Of a stretch of DNA of 43,615 nt, positions 1-9,420 are shown piece after piece. Positions within the stretch are counted from its first letter, which is position 1; each line of letters opens with the position of its first letter. Under the pieces are notes generated by a model. That model saw only the letters and a program-made list of their open reading frames with translations. It searched no databases and was not told where the DNA came from. Where the stretch lies: the NCBI GenBank assembly GCA_023480825.1, contig JAMCWQ010000098.1:1-43615 (forward strand), given 5' to 3'. The DNA is from Chloroflexota bacterium (GTDB taxonomy: Bacteria > Chloroflexota > Chloroflexia > JAMCWQ01). A program made the translations under genes and the position numbers.

Positions 1-244
1 TGTGGCGGCGGCGGAGCTGGTGGTGGCGCTCGCAGCATCTTATCTCTTCCTTGGCGAAAGGCTGGCCCTACTGCAGTTGTTTGGGGCCGTCCTGATAATG
101 AGCGCGGGCGTGTTGTTGCAGCGCCAGCCGCCGGAGCAACGGGTGGCTCAAAGTCGTTCCCGAGTGGATAGAGAAGTTGCGGGCGTAACAGCTTGCCGGG
201 AGGAAATGCCGGTTCTTGAAGATGGGCAGATAAGGGATGAGTGA
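1..244 (+). CDS. EamA/DMT-family transporter, C-terminal fragment (runs off left edge)
   Basis: ORF 2..244; 'ASYLFLGERLALLQLFGAVLIMSAGVLLQ' is the typical last-helix pattern of EamA proteins and closely resembles the end of the next ORF; 8-bp overlap with the next gene. Confidence 0.75.
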   Translation, partial: VAAAELVVALAASYLFLGERLALLQLFGAVLIMSAGVLLQRQPPEQRVAQSRSRVDREVAGVTACREEMPVLEDGQIRDE

Positions 245-1184
245 ACCACGAATTCCGGATATGGCGACGAAAGGCTGGCGCCGGCTGGGCTATCTGGTAG
301 CGCTGCTCGCCGCCCTGGGATACGGCACCGGCTGGGTATTCGTAAAATGGGTGTACTCGCTCGGCGTCGGGCCAATGCAACAACTATCCGTTCGTTATCT
401 TCTCGCTATTCCTCTCGCTTGGGCGCTTCTCTTTGCACTGCAACGGGGGAAGCTTCAAGTCTCGCGCCGCAGCTTACCGGCTCTCGCAGGAGTCGGGCTG
501 TTCATCGCCGCCACCGAGACGTTCCTCTCCCTGGCGCTGGCGAGGTTGGATGCCTCCCTGGTGTCCGTACTCTTCTACACCTACCCGGTTTTCGTCAGCG
601 TGGCGGCAGTAATAGTATTCTCGGAATCACTCAACCGCTTCCGGGCCGCTTCGCTGATGCTCATCGTGTTCGGCTCTGTTCTAGTCGCCCAGCTAAACCC
701 CTTTGGCGCGCTGCGGGTAGATGGGTTGGGGCTCGTGCTCACCTTTCTCGGTGCTCTTTCCGCCGGGTCCTTCGCCTTGCTGGCGCAGTCCATTGGAGAC
801 AAGAACGGGCCGTTCACAATGGGCGCCTTCTCGCTGACGGTCGCGGCGGTGCCGCTGATGGCAAGCTCTCCGCCGACGTTTCTTTTCGATGGCAGCTTGA
901 GTGGGGAGGCGCTGCTGGCGCTGGCCTTGCTGTCCGTATTCTGCACGGTAATGCCTGTGTTCTCGTTCGTTGCGGCGGTGAGAATGGTGGGAGCCTCCAA
1001 CGCGGCAATTGCGGTGAGCCTCGAGCCGGTGGTGGCGGTAGTGAGCGCCTTCTTCATCCTTGGCGAGCGAATGGCGTTACTCCAGATATTGGGTATGTCA
1101 GGCATAATCGCCGCGGTGGTTTTGCTCCAGTTTCAACCACGGAAATCGCCGCAATTGGCTGGTAGTAATGCTCCAGTCGAGTAA
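237..1184 (+). CDS. EamA/DMT-family transporter
   Basis: 315 aa, about 10 hydrophobic segments, two EamA repeats ('EPVVAVVSAFFILGERMALLQILGMSGIIAAVVLLQ'). Confidence 0.85.
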   Translation: MSEPRIPDMATKGWRRLGYLVALLAALGYGTGWVFVKWVYSLGVGPMQQLSVRYLLAIPLAWALLFALQRGKLQVSRRSLPALAGVGLFIAATETFLSLALARLDASLVSVLFYTYPVFVSVAAVIVFSESLNRFRAASLMLIVFGSVLVAQLNPFGALRVDGLGLVLTFLGALSAGSFALLAQSIGDKNGPFTMGAFSLTVAAVPLMASSPPTFLFDGSLSGEALLALALLSVFCTVMPVFSFVAAVRMVGASNAAIAVSLEPVVAVVSAFFILGERMALLQILGMSGIIAAVVLLQFQPRKSPQLAGSNAPVE

Positions 1185-1255
1185 CTGCCGGACGCTTCTC
1201 ACGTTCGAATAGATTAGAGCGATGCAGTAACGAGGAAAGATCGAGGAGATTAACC

Positions 1256-1696
1256 ATGGGCAAGATAATCGGTGATAGTTTACCCGCCAATGTTGTGCGG
1301 TTGCTAAATGCCGGAAAGACGGTGGTTGCGGCAACGGTTGACGCCGACGGCTGGCCGAACACGGCTCCGATGACGTGGGTAGTCGCCAAGGATGAGAAGA
1401 CCATCCGCCTGGCGATCAATAAGGAGATTGCTACTTACAGCAATATTGCTGGCAACGGCCGCCTCACGCTCTCACTCAAGGGGCAGGGGATGAGCCTCGG
1501 CGTGCGCGGCACTGCCAAGATCGTGAAAGACCAGATGAAATCGGTGCCGTTCCCCTGCGCCATGATCGAGATGAAGGTCGAACAGGTGAAGGACGACAAC
1601 ATCATCGGCAAAGTAGGGGAAGAGGGCATCGAGCGCTGGGAGGACCGCCGCCGCCTCGTCTCCGATGTCTCCGTCGCCAATGAACTGAGGGAGTGA
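1256..1696 (+). CDS. Pyridoxamine 5'-phosphate oxidase-like (split-barrel FMN-binding) protein
   Basis: 146 aa; 'VVAATVDADGWPNTAPMTWVVAKDEKTIRLAI' resembles the PNPOx-like fold. Confidence 0.75.
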   Translation: MGKIIGDSLPANVVRLLNAGKTVVAATVDADGWPNTAPMTWVVAKDEKTIRLAINKEIATYSNIAGNGRLTLSLKGQGMSLGVRGTAKIVKDQMKSVPFPCAMIEMKVEQVKDDNIIGKVGEEGIERWEDRRRLVSDVSVANELRE

Positions 1697-1792
1697 GGGG
1701 GGCGCGCCGGTAAGTATCTATCCCGGCTGCGTCCTTCAGAAGTAGATCTGCTCTCCGAATGATGAACTCTAACCAATAAATCAGATGTTAGG

Positions 1793-1913
1793 GTAGGGCG
1801 GGTCCCTTCGCTGCGCTCAGGGCAAGCTATGAGCGCAGCGAATGGGGCAAGCGCCTGGCCCGCTGTGGTGCTACAAGCTGTTATTGCGGCGGGGGACAAG
1901 CCACCCGCCCTAC
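1793..1913. repeat. MITE-like element with 11-bp perfect terminal inverted repeats
   Basis: GTAGGGCGGGT (1793-1803) and ACCCGCCCTAC (1903-1913); internal perfect 13-bp inverted repeat TTCGCTGCGCTCA/TGAGCGCAGCGAA (1807-1819/1830-1842). Confidence 0.7.
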
Positions 1914-1959
1914 ATTAGACACTCGACTATTTAGTGAAACCTCATAATTCGACTCTGGC

Positions 1960-4900
1960 CTATCCCATGGGTCCCGCGCCATCGCCCTCTCCCTCCCACG
2001 CGCAGAGGTGCCCGAAGTCGCAATAGGTGCACCATGAGCCGCTCTGCCGGGGGAACAGGCCGGCGTCAATCCGCCCCGTTGTCTCTAGTACCTCGGCCTT
2101 GGTCTGCTCCAGCGCCTCGGGCCCGAAGCGCACGGTCACCGGCCGGCCATGCTGCAGATAGAACAATGTGCAGGACAGCTTGTCCTCCGGCACGCCCCAA
2201 ATTTCCCGGGCGGCAAGGGCGTAAATGCGAAGCTGCAGGTCATTTGCCGCCTGCTCTGGGGATGGGACGTACCGGCCGGTCTTGAAATCCACGATCTCCC
2301 ACGAACCGTCCGGCAAATGGTCCAGGCGGTCGATCCGCCCCCGGACTACCACCCCCCCGATCCTCAAGTTGAAGGGCTGCTCGACGTATTGAGGTCTTCG
2401 CCGGGCGTAGACGCTCTCGAGATAGCGATCGAACAGGGTTCGGCCGGCCGCGCCGAAGGCGCCTTCCAGCCACTCACCGCTCCCGGCCAGTTCATCGAAA
2501 TCCGCCTGTGTGGCCACTTGCTGCCCGAGGGCATGCCGGCGGATAAGCTCGTGGACATCTGTGCCTACGCTGGCCGCCGGCGAGGGCCGGGATGGTAGCC
2601 TGTCGATGTAGGCATAGCGGTACTTCGCCGGGCACTGCCGGTAGCAGGCGAGGGCCGAATAGCTGGCCACCCTCACCGGAGGTGGCTTCAGAGTCTCGAT
2701 AGTCCCAACCTCCGCTGTCACCGTGGCGATTATGCGGTCCGCCCCGGCCTTCAGCTCCTCCCAGTGGCCGTCCATGCCGGCACGGTCGACTGTGTCGTTC
2801 AGCCAGCGCCTGGCCGCCTCCTTGTCCAGCAGCAACTTCGACATCGACTCCTCACGAGTCTCCTCTCTACGCTCCTGTGACCGGGCGAGTATCTCGGGTT
2901 CGGGCCCTTCCACGCCCAGATCGTCTGCCAATCCGGTTTGGACCATTTCCTCCCAAAAGACCGAGGGCTCTTTCTCCTTCTTGGCCGTCCCATACCATCT
3001 AGCCCGTGAGAAGAACAGCTTGAATTGGGCGCGCGTGACTGCGACGTAGCACAGTCTCCGCTCTTCTTCCAGCTTTAGCGCTTTCAGGGCGTCTTTCACC
3101 CGCTTTTCTTCCCGCTTGAAGTCCTTCTCGGTCCGGCATCCGGCCAGATTCATAGAGGGGTAGGTAGCAGAGTCCGCTCGCAATCCCGGTGGCAGGTTGC
3201 AGTACTTATCGAGTGGGTTGGTGGACCTTGTGGGGAAATAACCTTTCACTAAGCCGGGGATGAATACGCAGGGAAACTCCAGACCCTTCGCCTGGTGGAC
3301 ACTCATCACCTTTACTGTGTTAGAGTCCTCATCCACCGGCCTAACTTCCCCTTCGATATCCTCAGATTCCACTGTGAACTTGACGTATTGGACAAAGGCG
3401 GAAAGGGAAGAGCGGGAATCGGCAAGCTGAAACTCCGCCGCCAGGTCCACCATCTTTTGTAAGTTCAGAAGGGCGATCTTGGAGGATGAGCTGGAGTCTG
3501 CTTCCAGCTCCCAGCGGTAGCCGGTCCTGTCCAAAATGTGAAGCGCCAGGCCGGGGATGCTCAACCGGTTCGCCTGCCGGGTGAAGTCGTCCAAGTCGTC
3601 GCGCAGGACCTGTAGGCGCTCCAACGCTTGCGGCGATAACTCGGGTATCTCCGAGACATGGGACAGGGCGTCGATCAAGGCCACCGGAGCGCTGATATCC
3701 TCTGCTTCCTCGGCCTCTTTCAGGGCCTTCTTCTTCCATTGTCCTAGGAAGAAGATGTCCCGGTCGGAAAGCCGGAAGCGAGGCGATATGAGGATACGGG
3801 CGAGGGCGATATTGTCTCCCGGATCCGTTATCACCATGAGATAGGAAAGGATGTCCTTTATCTCCGGCCGGTCGTAGAAGCCGGTGCCGCCGATTAGCTC
3901 ATATGGTATCCCGGCGGCATCCAAGGCTGCGGCTACGGCGGGGAACATCGCCCGCTTGCGGCAGAGCACAGCGAAGGCGCCCCAACCATGTTTGCGGTCG
4001 TCGAGACCCTCCGCCCAGGGCAGGAGGCTCTCGATTCTGCCGGCAATCCACTGGGCCTCGCTGGCACCCGTGGCAGCGACGTAGTGGCCCACTTCCGCCT
4101 GCCCGGTCGCATGGTGATACCCCAGCCGCTTCTCGTGCCTATTCTTGATGGGGTTGATCACCGCTTGCGCGAGATCGAGGATTGGCGGGTAGGATCGCCT
4201 GTTGGTGACGATCGTCGATTTGGCTACCTTGTGATCCCCGAAGACGCCCAATTTGTCGAAGTTGAGGATGTTGTCCACCATGGCGCCGCGCCACTGGTAG
4301 ATGGCCTGGTCGTCATCGCCGATCACTACGACATTTGGGCTCTCCTGGTTGATGAGAAGGCTCAGCAACGCGGCCTGAGCGGCATTGGTGTCCTGGTACT
4401 CATCGACGAAGATATACTTGAACCGCTCGAGGTAGCGCTGCCGGATGGCCGGACTCGAGAGGAATAGCTTCACCGGCAGCCGGAGCAGGTCCCCGAAGTC
4501 AAGGAACTCTCGCTCGCGTAGCCCCTCCTCATAGCGTACGTAGGCCGCCTGCACGTCGCGCCACTGGGCCAGGCAGCCCTCCCAATATCCCCTGGCATAC
4601 TCCGGAAGGCCGGAAGGGGTCTGGCTGTCGAGGTATTTCAGCAAATCCTCCGGCGCGACCATGTGGTCCTTGGCCTGGCCGAAGAAGTCGAGAAGATTGG
4701 AGAACACCGTGCTTACACTCAGGGAAATGTCGACGGCGTCGAATGTAAGGTCGTTGAACAGGCCGGTTAGCAGGTCCCACTGGACGCCGCGGGTGGCCAG
4801 GCGGTAGCCCGGATTGATGCCCAAGCGCACCAGATTCTCCCGCACGATCTGCTCGCCAAAGGAGTGAAAGGTGCTGATGTTTAGGGAGGATGCCGGCACA

Positions 4901-5190
4901 TCGATGCCGTCGCGGGTTAGAGCGGCCCGGACCCTTTCCGCCATCTCCCCGGCGGCCTTGTCGGTGAAGGTGAGGCCGAGGACACTGCCGGCGTCCGCTC
5001 TCTTCTCCCGGATGACGGCGATGAGCTTCTCGGTGAGCACGGTCGTCTTGCCGGTCCCGGCGCCCGCAATTATAAGTTGGGGCGGTAGGCACTCCACCGC
5101 CGCCGCCTGCTCAGGAGTGAAGATGATGGGGTTTGGCTTGTCGCCTTTCAATGATTCAGTCACATTGACCCTTCGCGCCTGGGTAGGCAC
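1960..5190 (-). CDS. UvrD/PcrA-family helicase fused to RecB/Cas4-like PD-(D/E)XK nuclease with Fe-S cysteine cluster (AdnAB/AddAB-like subunit)
   Basis: 1076 aa, GTG start (alternative GTG at 5163); Walker A 'GAGTGKT', 'VDEYQDTN', 'GDDDQAIYQWRGA', 'VMSVHQAKGLEF'; nuclease motif 'EIVDFKTG'; cysteines 'CYRQCPAKYRY' plus C-terminal 'CTYCDFGHLC'. Confidence 0.9.
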   Translation of the reverse strand: MPTQARRVNVTESLKGDKPNPIIFTPEQAAAVECLPPQLIIAGAGTGKTTVLTEKLIAVIREKRADAGSVLGLTFTDKAAGEMAERVRAALTRDGIDVPASSLNISTFHSFGEQIVRENLVRLGINPGYRLATRGVQWDLLTGLFNDLTFDAVDISLSVSTVFSNLLDFFGQAKDHMVAPEDLLKYLDSQTPSGLPEYARGYWEGCLAQWRDVQAAYVRYEEGLREREFLDFGDLLRLPVKLFLSSPAIRQRYLERFKYIFVDEYQDTNAAQAALLSLLINQESPNVVVIGDDDQAIYQWRGAMVDNILNFDKLGVFGDHKVAKSTIVTNRRSYPPILDLAQAVINPIKNRHEKRLGYHHATGQAEVGHYVAATGASEAQWIAGRIESLLPWAEGLDDRKHGWGAFAVLCRKRAMFPAVAAALDAAGIPYELIGGTGFYDRPEIKDILSYLMVITDPGDNIALARILISPRFRLSDRDIFFLGQWKKKALKEAEEAEDISAPVALIDALSHVSEIPELSPQALERLQVLRDDLDDFTRQANRLSIPGLALHILDRTGYRWELEADSSSSSKIALLNLQKMVDLAAEFQLADSRSSLSAFVQYVKFTVESEDIEGEVRPVDEDSNTVKVMSVHQAKGLEFPCVFIPGLVKGYFPTRSTNPLDKYCNLPPGLRADSATYPSMNLAGCRTEKDFKREEKRVKDALKALKLEEERRLCYVAVTRAQFKLFFSRARWYGTAKKEKEPSVFWEEMVQTGLADDLGVEGPEPEILARSQERREETREESMSKLLLDKEAARRWLNDTVDRAGMDGHWEELKAGADRIIATVTAEVGTIETLKPPPVRVASYSALACYRQCPAKYRYAYIDRLPSRPSPAASVGTDVHELIRRHALGQQVATQADFDELAGSGEWLEGAFGAAGRTLFDRYLESVYARRRPQYVEQPFNLRIGGVVVRGRIDRLDHLPDGSWEIVDFKTGRYVPSPEQAANDLQLRIYALAAREIWGVPEDKLSCTLFYLQHGRPVTVRFGPEALEQTKAEVLETTGRIDAGLFPRQSGSWCTYCDFGHLCAWEGEGDGAGPMG

Positions 5191-5217
5191 ATATTACACC
5201 GCCTATTGTGAGCTTGC

Positions 5218-5328
5218 AGTGTCCGCTCCCGATGGTCGTCTCTTTGTCCTAGCTGACCCTCATCCCCCTGGCCCCCTTCTCCCTTTGCGAAGGGAGAAAG
5301 GGGGAAACAAACACTACTGACGGACACT
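5218..5328. repeat. TIR-bounded palindromic element (AGTGTCCG ... CGGACACT) with internal hairpin
   Basis: AGTGTCCG at 5218-5225, CGGACACT at 5321-5328, near-perfect hairpin CCCCCTTCTCCCTT-TGCG-AAGGGAGAAAGGGGG at 5272-5304. Confidence 0.6.
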
Positions 5329-5356
5329 AGTAATGCTTTCACCTCATCACCCCCAA

Positions 5357-5386
5357 CCCCTCTTCCCCTTCGAAGGGGAAGAGGGG
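5357..5386. repeat. Perfect 30-bp palindrome
   Basis: CCCCTCTTCCCCTTC|GAAGGGGAAGAGGGG, 15-bp arms, no loop; followed by a related hairpin near 5406-5435 (CCTCTTCCCC...GGGGAAGAGG). Confidence 0.85.
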
Positions 5387-5593
5387 GGTGCCTTCGTCCT
5401 GGTTCCCTCTTCCCCTCAGTATTGGGGGGAAGAGGGTTAGGGAGTTAGGGGGCGTGACCGATAAAGGGCTGGGGTTTGGGGGTGAAAGGGCCACTCCATT
5501 CAATTATTAGTGTCATCCATATTGCCGGCCTGGCGGCCGGCGGTCAGAATAAATTCCGACCCACAGGGCGTGCCCCTTTGACCCCTTGTCCCC

Positions 5594-8500
5594 TCACTCC
5601 TCCTCCCCATCCGTGCACAGCCATGTCCACTCACACGTGCGGCAGGGGTTCTTCTTCAGCCACTCCATTTCCTTGAGGTCCAACTGGCCTCCCCATGTCT
5701 CGACGATGCGCGAGTGGGGAGGGAATAGCTCATCCAAAATCCCGTCGGACAGGCGCTGCAGCTTCCCGGAAAGCGCCTCGCGTATCCCCTCGCCAGGAGA
5801 ATAGCTGCGCTTCCAGTCCGCTCCCAAGCTCTCTACACCCAAGTAGAGGTAGCTGACCAGCGAAACCACTCCGAGCTGCGACAATTCGGGGCAGCTTTCG
5901 GCTGCCAGGGCATAGATCGCCAGTTGCAGATCCTCTTCTGCCTCCGCTCTACTCATTACGCTGCTGCTGGTCTTGTAGTCTATTATCTCCAGCTCGCCTT
6001 CCGGGAGCCGGTCGATGCGGTCGATACGGCCGGTCATCGTATGGCTCTGGAATGGGAAGGTGAATTGCGTCTCCACCCGGAGCGTGTCTTCATACGGGTA
6101 CTTCAGGAAATATCTCCTGAGCTGATCCTCTGATTTCTTGCGGGCCTGCTTGGCGATGGGCCGGAAGGGAAAGGCGTCGTCGCGCCAGCACTGGTCCAGC
6201 AGCTTCAGCAGTCGCTCTTCGGAGGCCTCTTGCGGCCCCTCGGGATTGTGGTAGGATTCCAGCACTGCGTGCATTACGCGTCCCCGCTCGGCTTGCGGCG
6301 AGGTGGTGGCGGCCAGCCGCCAGAAATACTGGAACTTGTAGCGCAGCGGGCACAGCCTGTAGAGCGCCAGCTGGCTGGCCGAAAGATAAAGCCGGCCGGA
6401 TGGGCAAGGGGAGTTCGGACAATCCGTGGTCTCGGTGTTCTCCCACCAGCACTTTGGCTGAGAGGCCATCGCACCGTCCAAAGCCAGGATTCCGTACACT
6501 CCCTGCGCACGAACCAAGGAATCATCCGCGGCCAGCCCCCTCCTGAAGAACACCTCGGCCTCACGGGCATTGAGCGGGCGGACAAATTCCGCAGGCTCCT
6601 CGGAGATTTTCTCCGCGTCTGGCGATGCGGCTGCTTCCTCAAAGAAGCGCGAGGGAGCGCTGTTGTCCTTGCTGGGTGCGGCGGTGGAGCTATAGCTAAG
6701 GTAGCAGCGGCTCTTGGCCCTCGTCAGCCCTACATAGAACAGGCGTCTCTCCTCTTCGTAGTAGCGTTGCTCCCGGGTCTGTCCGGCATCTTCCATTCTC
6801 TGCAGCAGAACGGGGTCGGCAATCTCTTTCGGGGAGTAACGGCCGGGGAAGGCGCCCTCGCTGAGGCCGGGCAGGAAGACACAGTCCCATTCCAGCCCCT
6901 TGGCCTGGTGGAGCGTCATGATGTTGACCAAGTTGGTGAGCTGGTCGACCGGGTCCGCCAGGGGGACGTCGGCAAACCGGCCCTCCTCCACCATGACCAA
7001 ATAGGCGCTAACGCCGGTTTCCGGTTGCCTCCCGGAAAAGCGCTCCACGTCCTCGATGAACCGGCTGATATTAGCCAGAGCTTCACGCCTGGCTATTTCT
7101 TCAGCCGTGTTCTTGTACCTGGCCAAGCAGAGACCGGCGAAATAGGGGATGGTTGTCCAAATGGCGAAAGCCACTTCCGCCGGGCTATCGAGCTTCCTCT
7201 CACGAAGGAATGCCAGATGGCCGGTGAACGTCTTCGCTTTCTCGATGTCGGCGGCGCCGGCCGCGCTGTCCTCTAATTCGCCCTGAAGGTACTCGTAGAG
7301 GCTCTTCCTGGCCCGCGCCGCTTCGCGCTGCAGCAGGCGAATCGCAAATGGACCGGCTCCGCATAGATCGGACTGGAGCAGGCGCACCAAGCCCGCGGAG
7401 TCGACTTCCTCTGCGGCAAGGAACGCCATGAGGTCGAGTACCGTCCTGACCAGTGGGTGGTTGTAAAGCTCTCCGGTGCCGCCGCTCAAACGGACCGGCA
7501 CGCCCGCCGCCTGCAGTTCATCTCTTATGAGCCCGGCCAGCGGTCCCTTCACCGAGCGGAAGAGAACGGCTACCTGGTTGTATCTCTGCTCCGGACCGGC
7601 AAGCTCGATTATTTTGCCGGCTATCCAGTTCGCCTCGTCTGCATAGTGGGGAAAGAAGCGGCATTCCACCGGCTTTTCGATAGGATCATTCCCCTCCCCG
7701 GCACTGATGAGGTTCTTGGCGAGCCGGTAGGCGTTGCGCTCGATTACGGAGCGCGCCGTCTCCACGATGCCCCGGCAAGAGCGGTAGTTGGTTCGCAACT
7801 CGATAGTCTCCGCACCATACCGTTGATCAAAGCTCAAGATGTTCTCCACCGTTGCGCCCCGGAACCCGTGGATAGACTGGTCATCGTCGCCGACCACGCA
7901 GATATTGCCGCGGCCCTGCTGGAGCCGGAAGACGATCTGGTCCTGAGCGTAGTTTGTGTCCTGATACTCGTCGACCAGGATGTAGCGGAAGCGCTCCCGG
8001 AGTTCGGCGAGCGCGGCCGAGCCTTCCTCTAGTAGATCAACCGTCCGGGCGATCACACCGCCATAGTCGATAAAGCCGTGGCTGCGCACATGATCGAGGT
8101 AATAAGCATAGAAGTCGATTATCTCCGGCCAGTCTTCGCGATTCGTCTCTTGGCGTAAGGTGGATGGAGTGTGCAGATTCTCCTGCGCCCGGAGGATGAA
8201 ATCGAAGACCTCCTGCACGAATCCATCCTTACCCAGGACATCCCGGTAATGCGGCCAGAGTTCGGGCAGTTGGGACTTCAGCAAGTCCTTGACTAGGACC
8301 CACTGCTCAGTGGCTACGAGAAGCTCGGGTGGGTTCTTGTAGCCGAGGTCCTGAAAGTGGTCCCTCACAACCCCGAAGCAGAAGCCATGGAAGGTGCTCA
8401 CTGCGAGGCTGGAATAGCTGATTTGGAGGCGCAGCGCCACGCGGTTGCGCGTTTCCTCCGCGGCCTTGCGGGAGAAGGTGAGGGCGAGGATGTTCTCCGG

Positions 8501-8857
8501 TTTGGCCCTCCCGGTCTCGATCAGGTGGGCTATCCGCTCCACGATGACCATGGTCTTGCCCGTCCCTGGCCCCGCCACGATGCGTAGAGCCCCCCCGGTG
8601 TGCCGCACCGCCGCCAGTTGGTCGGGGTTGAGGAGGGTGGACGTGCTGAATCCATTGCGGGGACAACCGGCCCGCTCGGCCATGCCATCGCAGTCGGTGT
8701 TTACCGGTGAGCGTAGGGGAGGTGCCTTGTGCCCTCCCGTTTGGCCCGGCTCACGGTTGTCTGTTGCTTCCCTGCTGGTAGCGTGAGGGGCCGTCTTCGT
8801 AGGGGAAGGGCTTGTCCCTTCCCGTTCGCTAGTCGTCGCCTCGTCTTCAGGATTCAT
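5594..8857 (-). CDS. Second UvrD/PcrA-family helicase-nuclease fusion with Fe-S cysteine cluster (AdnAB/AddAB-like subunit)
   Basis: 1087 aa; 'GPGTGKT', 'VDEYQDTNYAQ', 'GDDDQSIHGFRGA', 'IMTLHQAKGLEW'; nuclease 'EIIDYKTSSS'; 'YRLCPLRYKF' plus 'CRTCEWTWLC'. True start may lie downstream, because the first ~70 aa are low-complexity and overlap REP-like repeats. Confidence 0.9.
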   Translation of the reverse strand: MNPEDEATTSEREGTSPSPTKTAPHATSREATDNREPGQTGGHKAPPLRSPVNTDCDGMAERAGCPRNGFSTSTLLNPDQLAAVRHTGGALRIVAGPGTGKTMVIVERIAHLIETGRAKPENILALTFSRKAAEETRNRVALRLQISYSSLAVSTFHGFCFGVVRDHFQDLGYKNPPELLVATEQWVLVKDLLKSQLPELWPHYRDVLGKDGFVQEVFDFILRAQENLHTPSTLRQETNREDWPEIIDFYAYYLDHVRSHGFIDYGGVIARTVDLLEEGSAALAELRERFRYILVDEYQDTNYAQDQIVFRLQQGRGNICVVGDDDQSIHGFRGATVENILSFDQRYGAETIELRTNYRSCRGIVETARSVIERNAYRLAKNLISAGEGNDPIEKPVECRFFPHYADEANWIAGKIIELAGPEQRYNQVAVLFRSVKGPLAGLIRDELQAAGVPVRLSGGTGELYNHPLVRTVLDLMAFLAAEEVDSAGLVRLLQSDLCGAGPFAIRLLQREAARARKSLYEYLQGELEDSAAGAADIEKAKTFTGHLAFLRERKLDSPAEVAFAIWTTIPYFAGLCLARYKNTAEEIARREALANISRFIEDVERFSGRQPETGVSAYLVMVEEGRFADVPLADPVDQLTNLVNIMTLHQAKGLEWDCVFLPGLSEGAFPGRYSPKEIADPVLLQRMEDAGQTREQRYYEEERRLFYVGLTRAKSRCYLSYSSTAAPSKDNSAPSRFFEEAAASPDAEKISEEPAEFVRPLNAREAEVFFRRGLAADDSLVRAQGVYGILALDGAMASQPKCWWENTETTDCPNSPCPSGRLYLSASQLALYRLCPLRYKFQYFWRLAATTSPQAERGRVMHAVLESYHNPEGPQEASEERLLKLLDQCWRDDAFPFRPIAKQARKKSEDQLRRYFLKYPYEDTLRVETQFTFPFQSHTMTGRIDRIDRLPEGELEIIDYKTSSSVMSRAEAEEDLQLAIYALAAESCPELSQLGVVSLVSYLYLGVESLGADWKRSYSPGEGIREALSGKLQRLSDGILDELFPPHSRIVETWGGQLDLKEMEWLKKNPCRTCEWTWLCTDGEEE
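8713..8739 (-). repeat. REP-like hairpin, minus orientation
   Basis: GTAGGGGAGGTGCCTTGTGCCCTCCCG; reverse complement matches the family GGG..GGGACAAGCC..CCCTAC. Confidence 0.55.
8799..8824 (-). repeat. REP-like hairpin, minus orientation
   Basis: GTAGGGGAAGGGCTTGTCCCTTCCCG; same family; stem GGGAAGGG/CCCTTCCC. Confidence 0.65.
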
Positions 8858-8860
8858 AGT

Positions 8861-9346
8861 TCAGAGCTCATAGACCAGAGATCCAGCATAGCGGTAGCCT
8901 CTCCAATCCTCGGCCAGCCCACGGCGGACCGGGTTGTTTAGGACATAGGCTATCGCTTCCCCGAGGTCCTCGTCGTCGCGGAGAAAGTGATCCCAAAAGC
9001 TTCTTTGCCAAAATGCGCCGGTTACTCCGCATTGCCAAGATGCTCTCTGGGCAAGATTTTTGTACTGCCCGACAAAGGTTATGATGTCACATGTGGGTGA
9101 TGCCTCAGTAACGAGATGCACATGATCGGGCATGACACAGTAAGCATAGACTGGGACGGCCGTTCGCTCGGCATGGGCCGACAGCGTGTCGACAGCAGCT
9201 TGCGCCACTATTGGTGATCGAAAGACAGGAAGCTGGTCTTTGACGGCTATCGTTATGGAGCAGATAGCGCCGGCAATCCGATATGTATCCTCATCGAGTC
9301 TGATTCTCCTACGGTTGGGAAGGGATACATTATGTTCGTGTTGCAC
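8861..9346 (-). CDS. REP-associated tyrosine transposase (RAYT), IS200/Y1 HUH family
   Basis: 161 aa; 'YAYCVMPDHVHLVTEA' (HUH motif), 'FVGQYKNLAQRA', 'FWQRSFWDHFLRDDEDLGEAIAYVLNNPVRRGLAEDW' are the standard RAYT signature. Confidence 0.9.
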   Translation of the reverse strand: MQHEHNVSLPNRRRIRLDEDTYRIAGAICSITIAVKDQLPVFRSPIVAQAAVDTLSAHAERTAVPVYAYCVMPDHVHLVTEASPTCDIITFVGQYKNLAQRASWQCGVTGAFWQRSFWDHFLRDDEDLGEAIAYVLNNPVRRGLAEDWRGYRYAGSLVYEL

Positions 9347-9391
9347 TATCGAGACGCTCCCTCTGCGCGCTGCAGCAATAATTCTGAAGTA

Positions 9392-9419
9392 GCCCGCGCT
9401 TTTCTATCCCCCATGTCCA
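9392..9419 (+). repeat. 28-bp inverted duplicate of an internal yhaN-like gene segment
   Basis: GCCCGCGCTTTTCTATCCCCCATGTCCA, exact reverse complement of 9835-9862 inside the ATPase CDS. Confidence 0.95.
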
Positions 9420-9420
9420 G

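Noticed and set aside
6230-7276. 348-aa plus-strand ORF
   Set aside because: Antisense to the helicase-nuclease gene; no domain signature.
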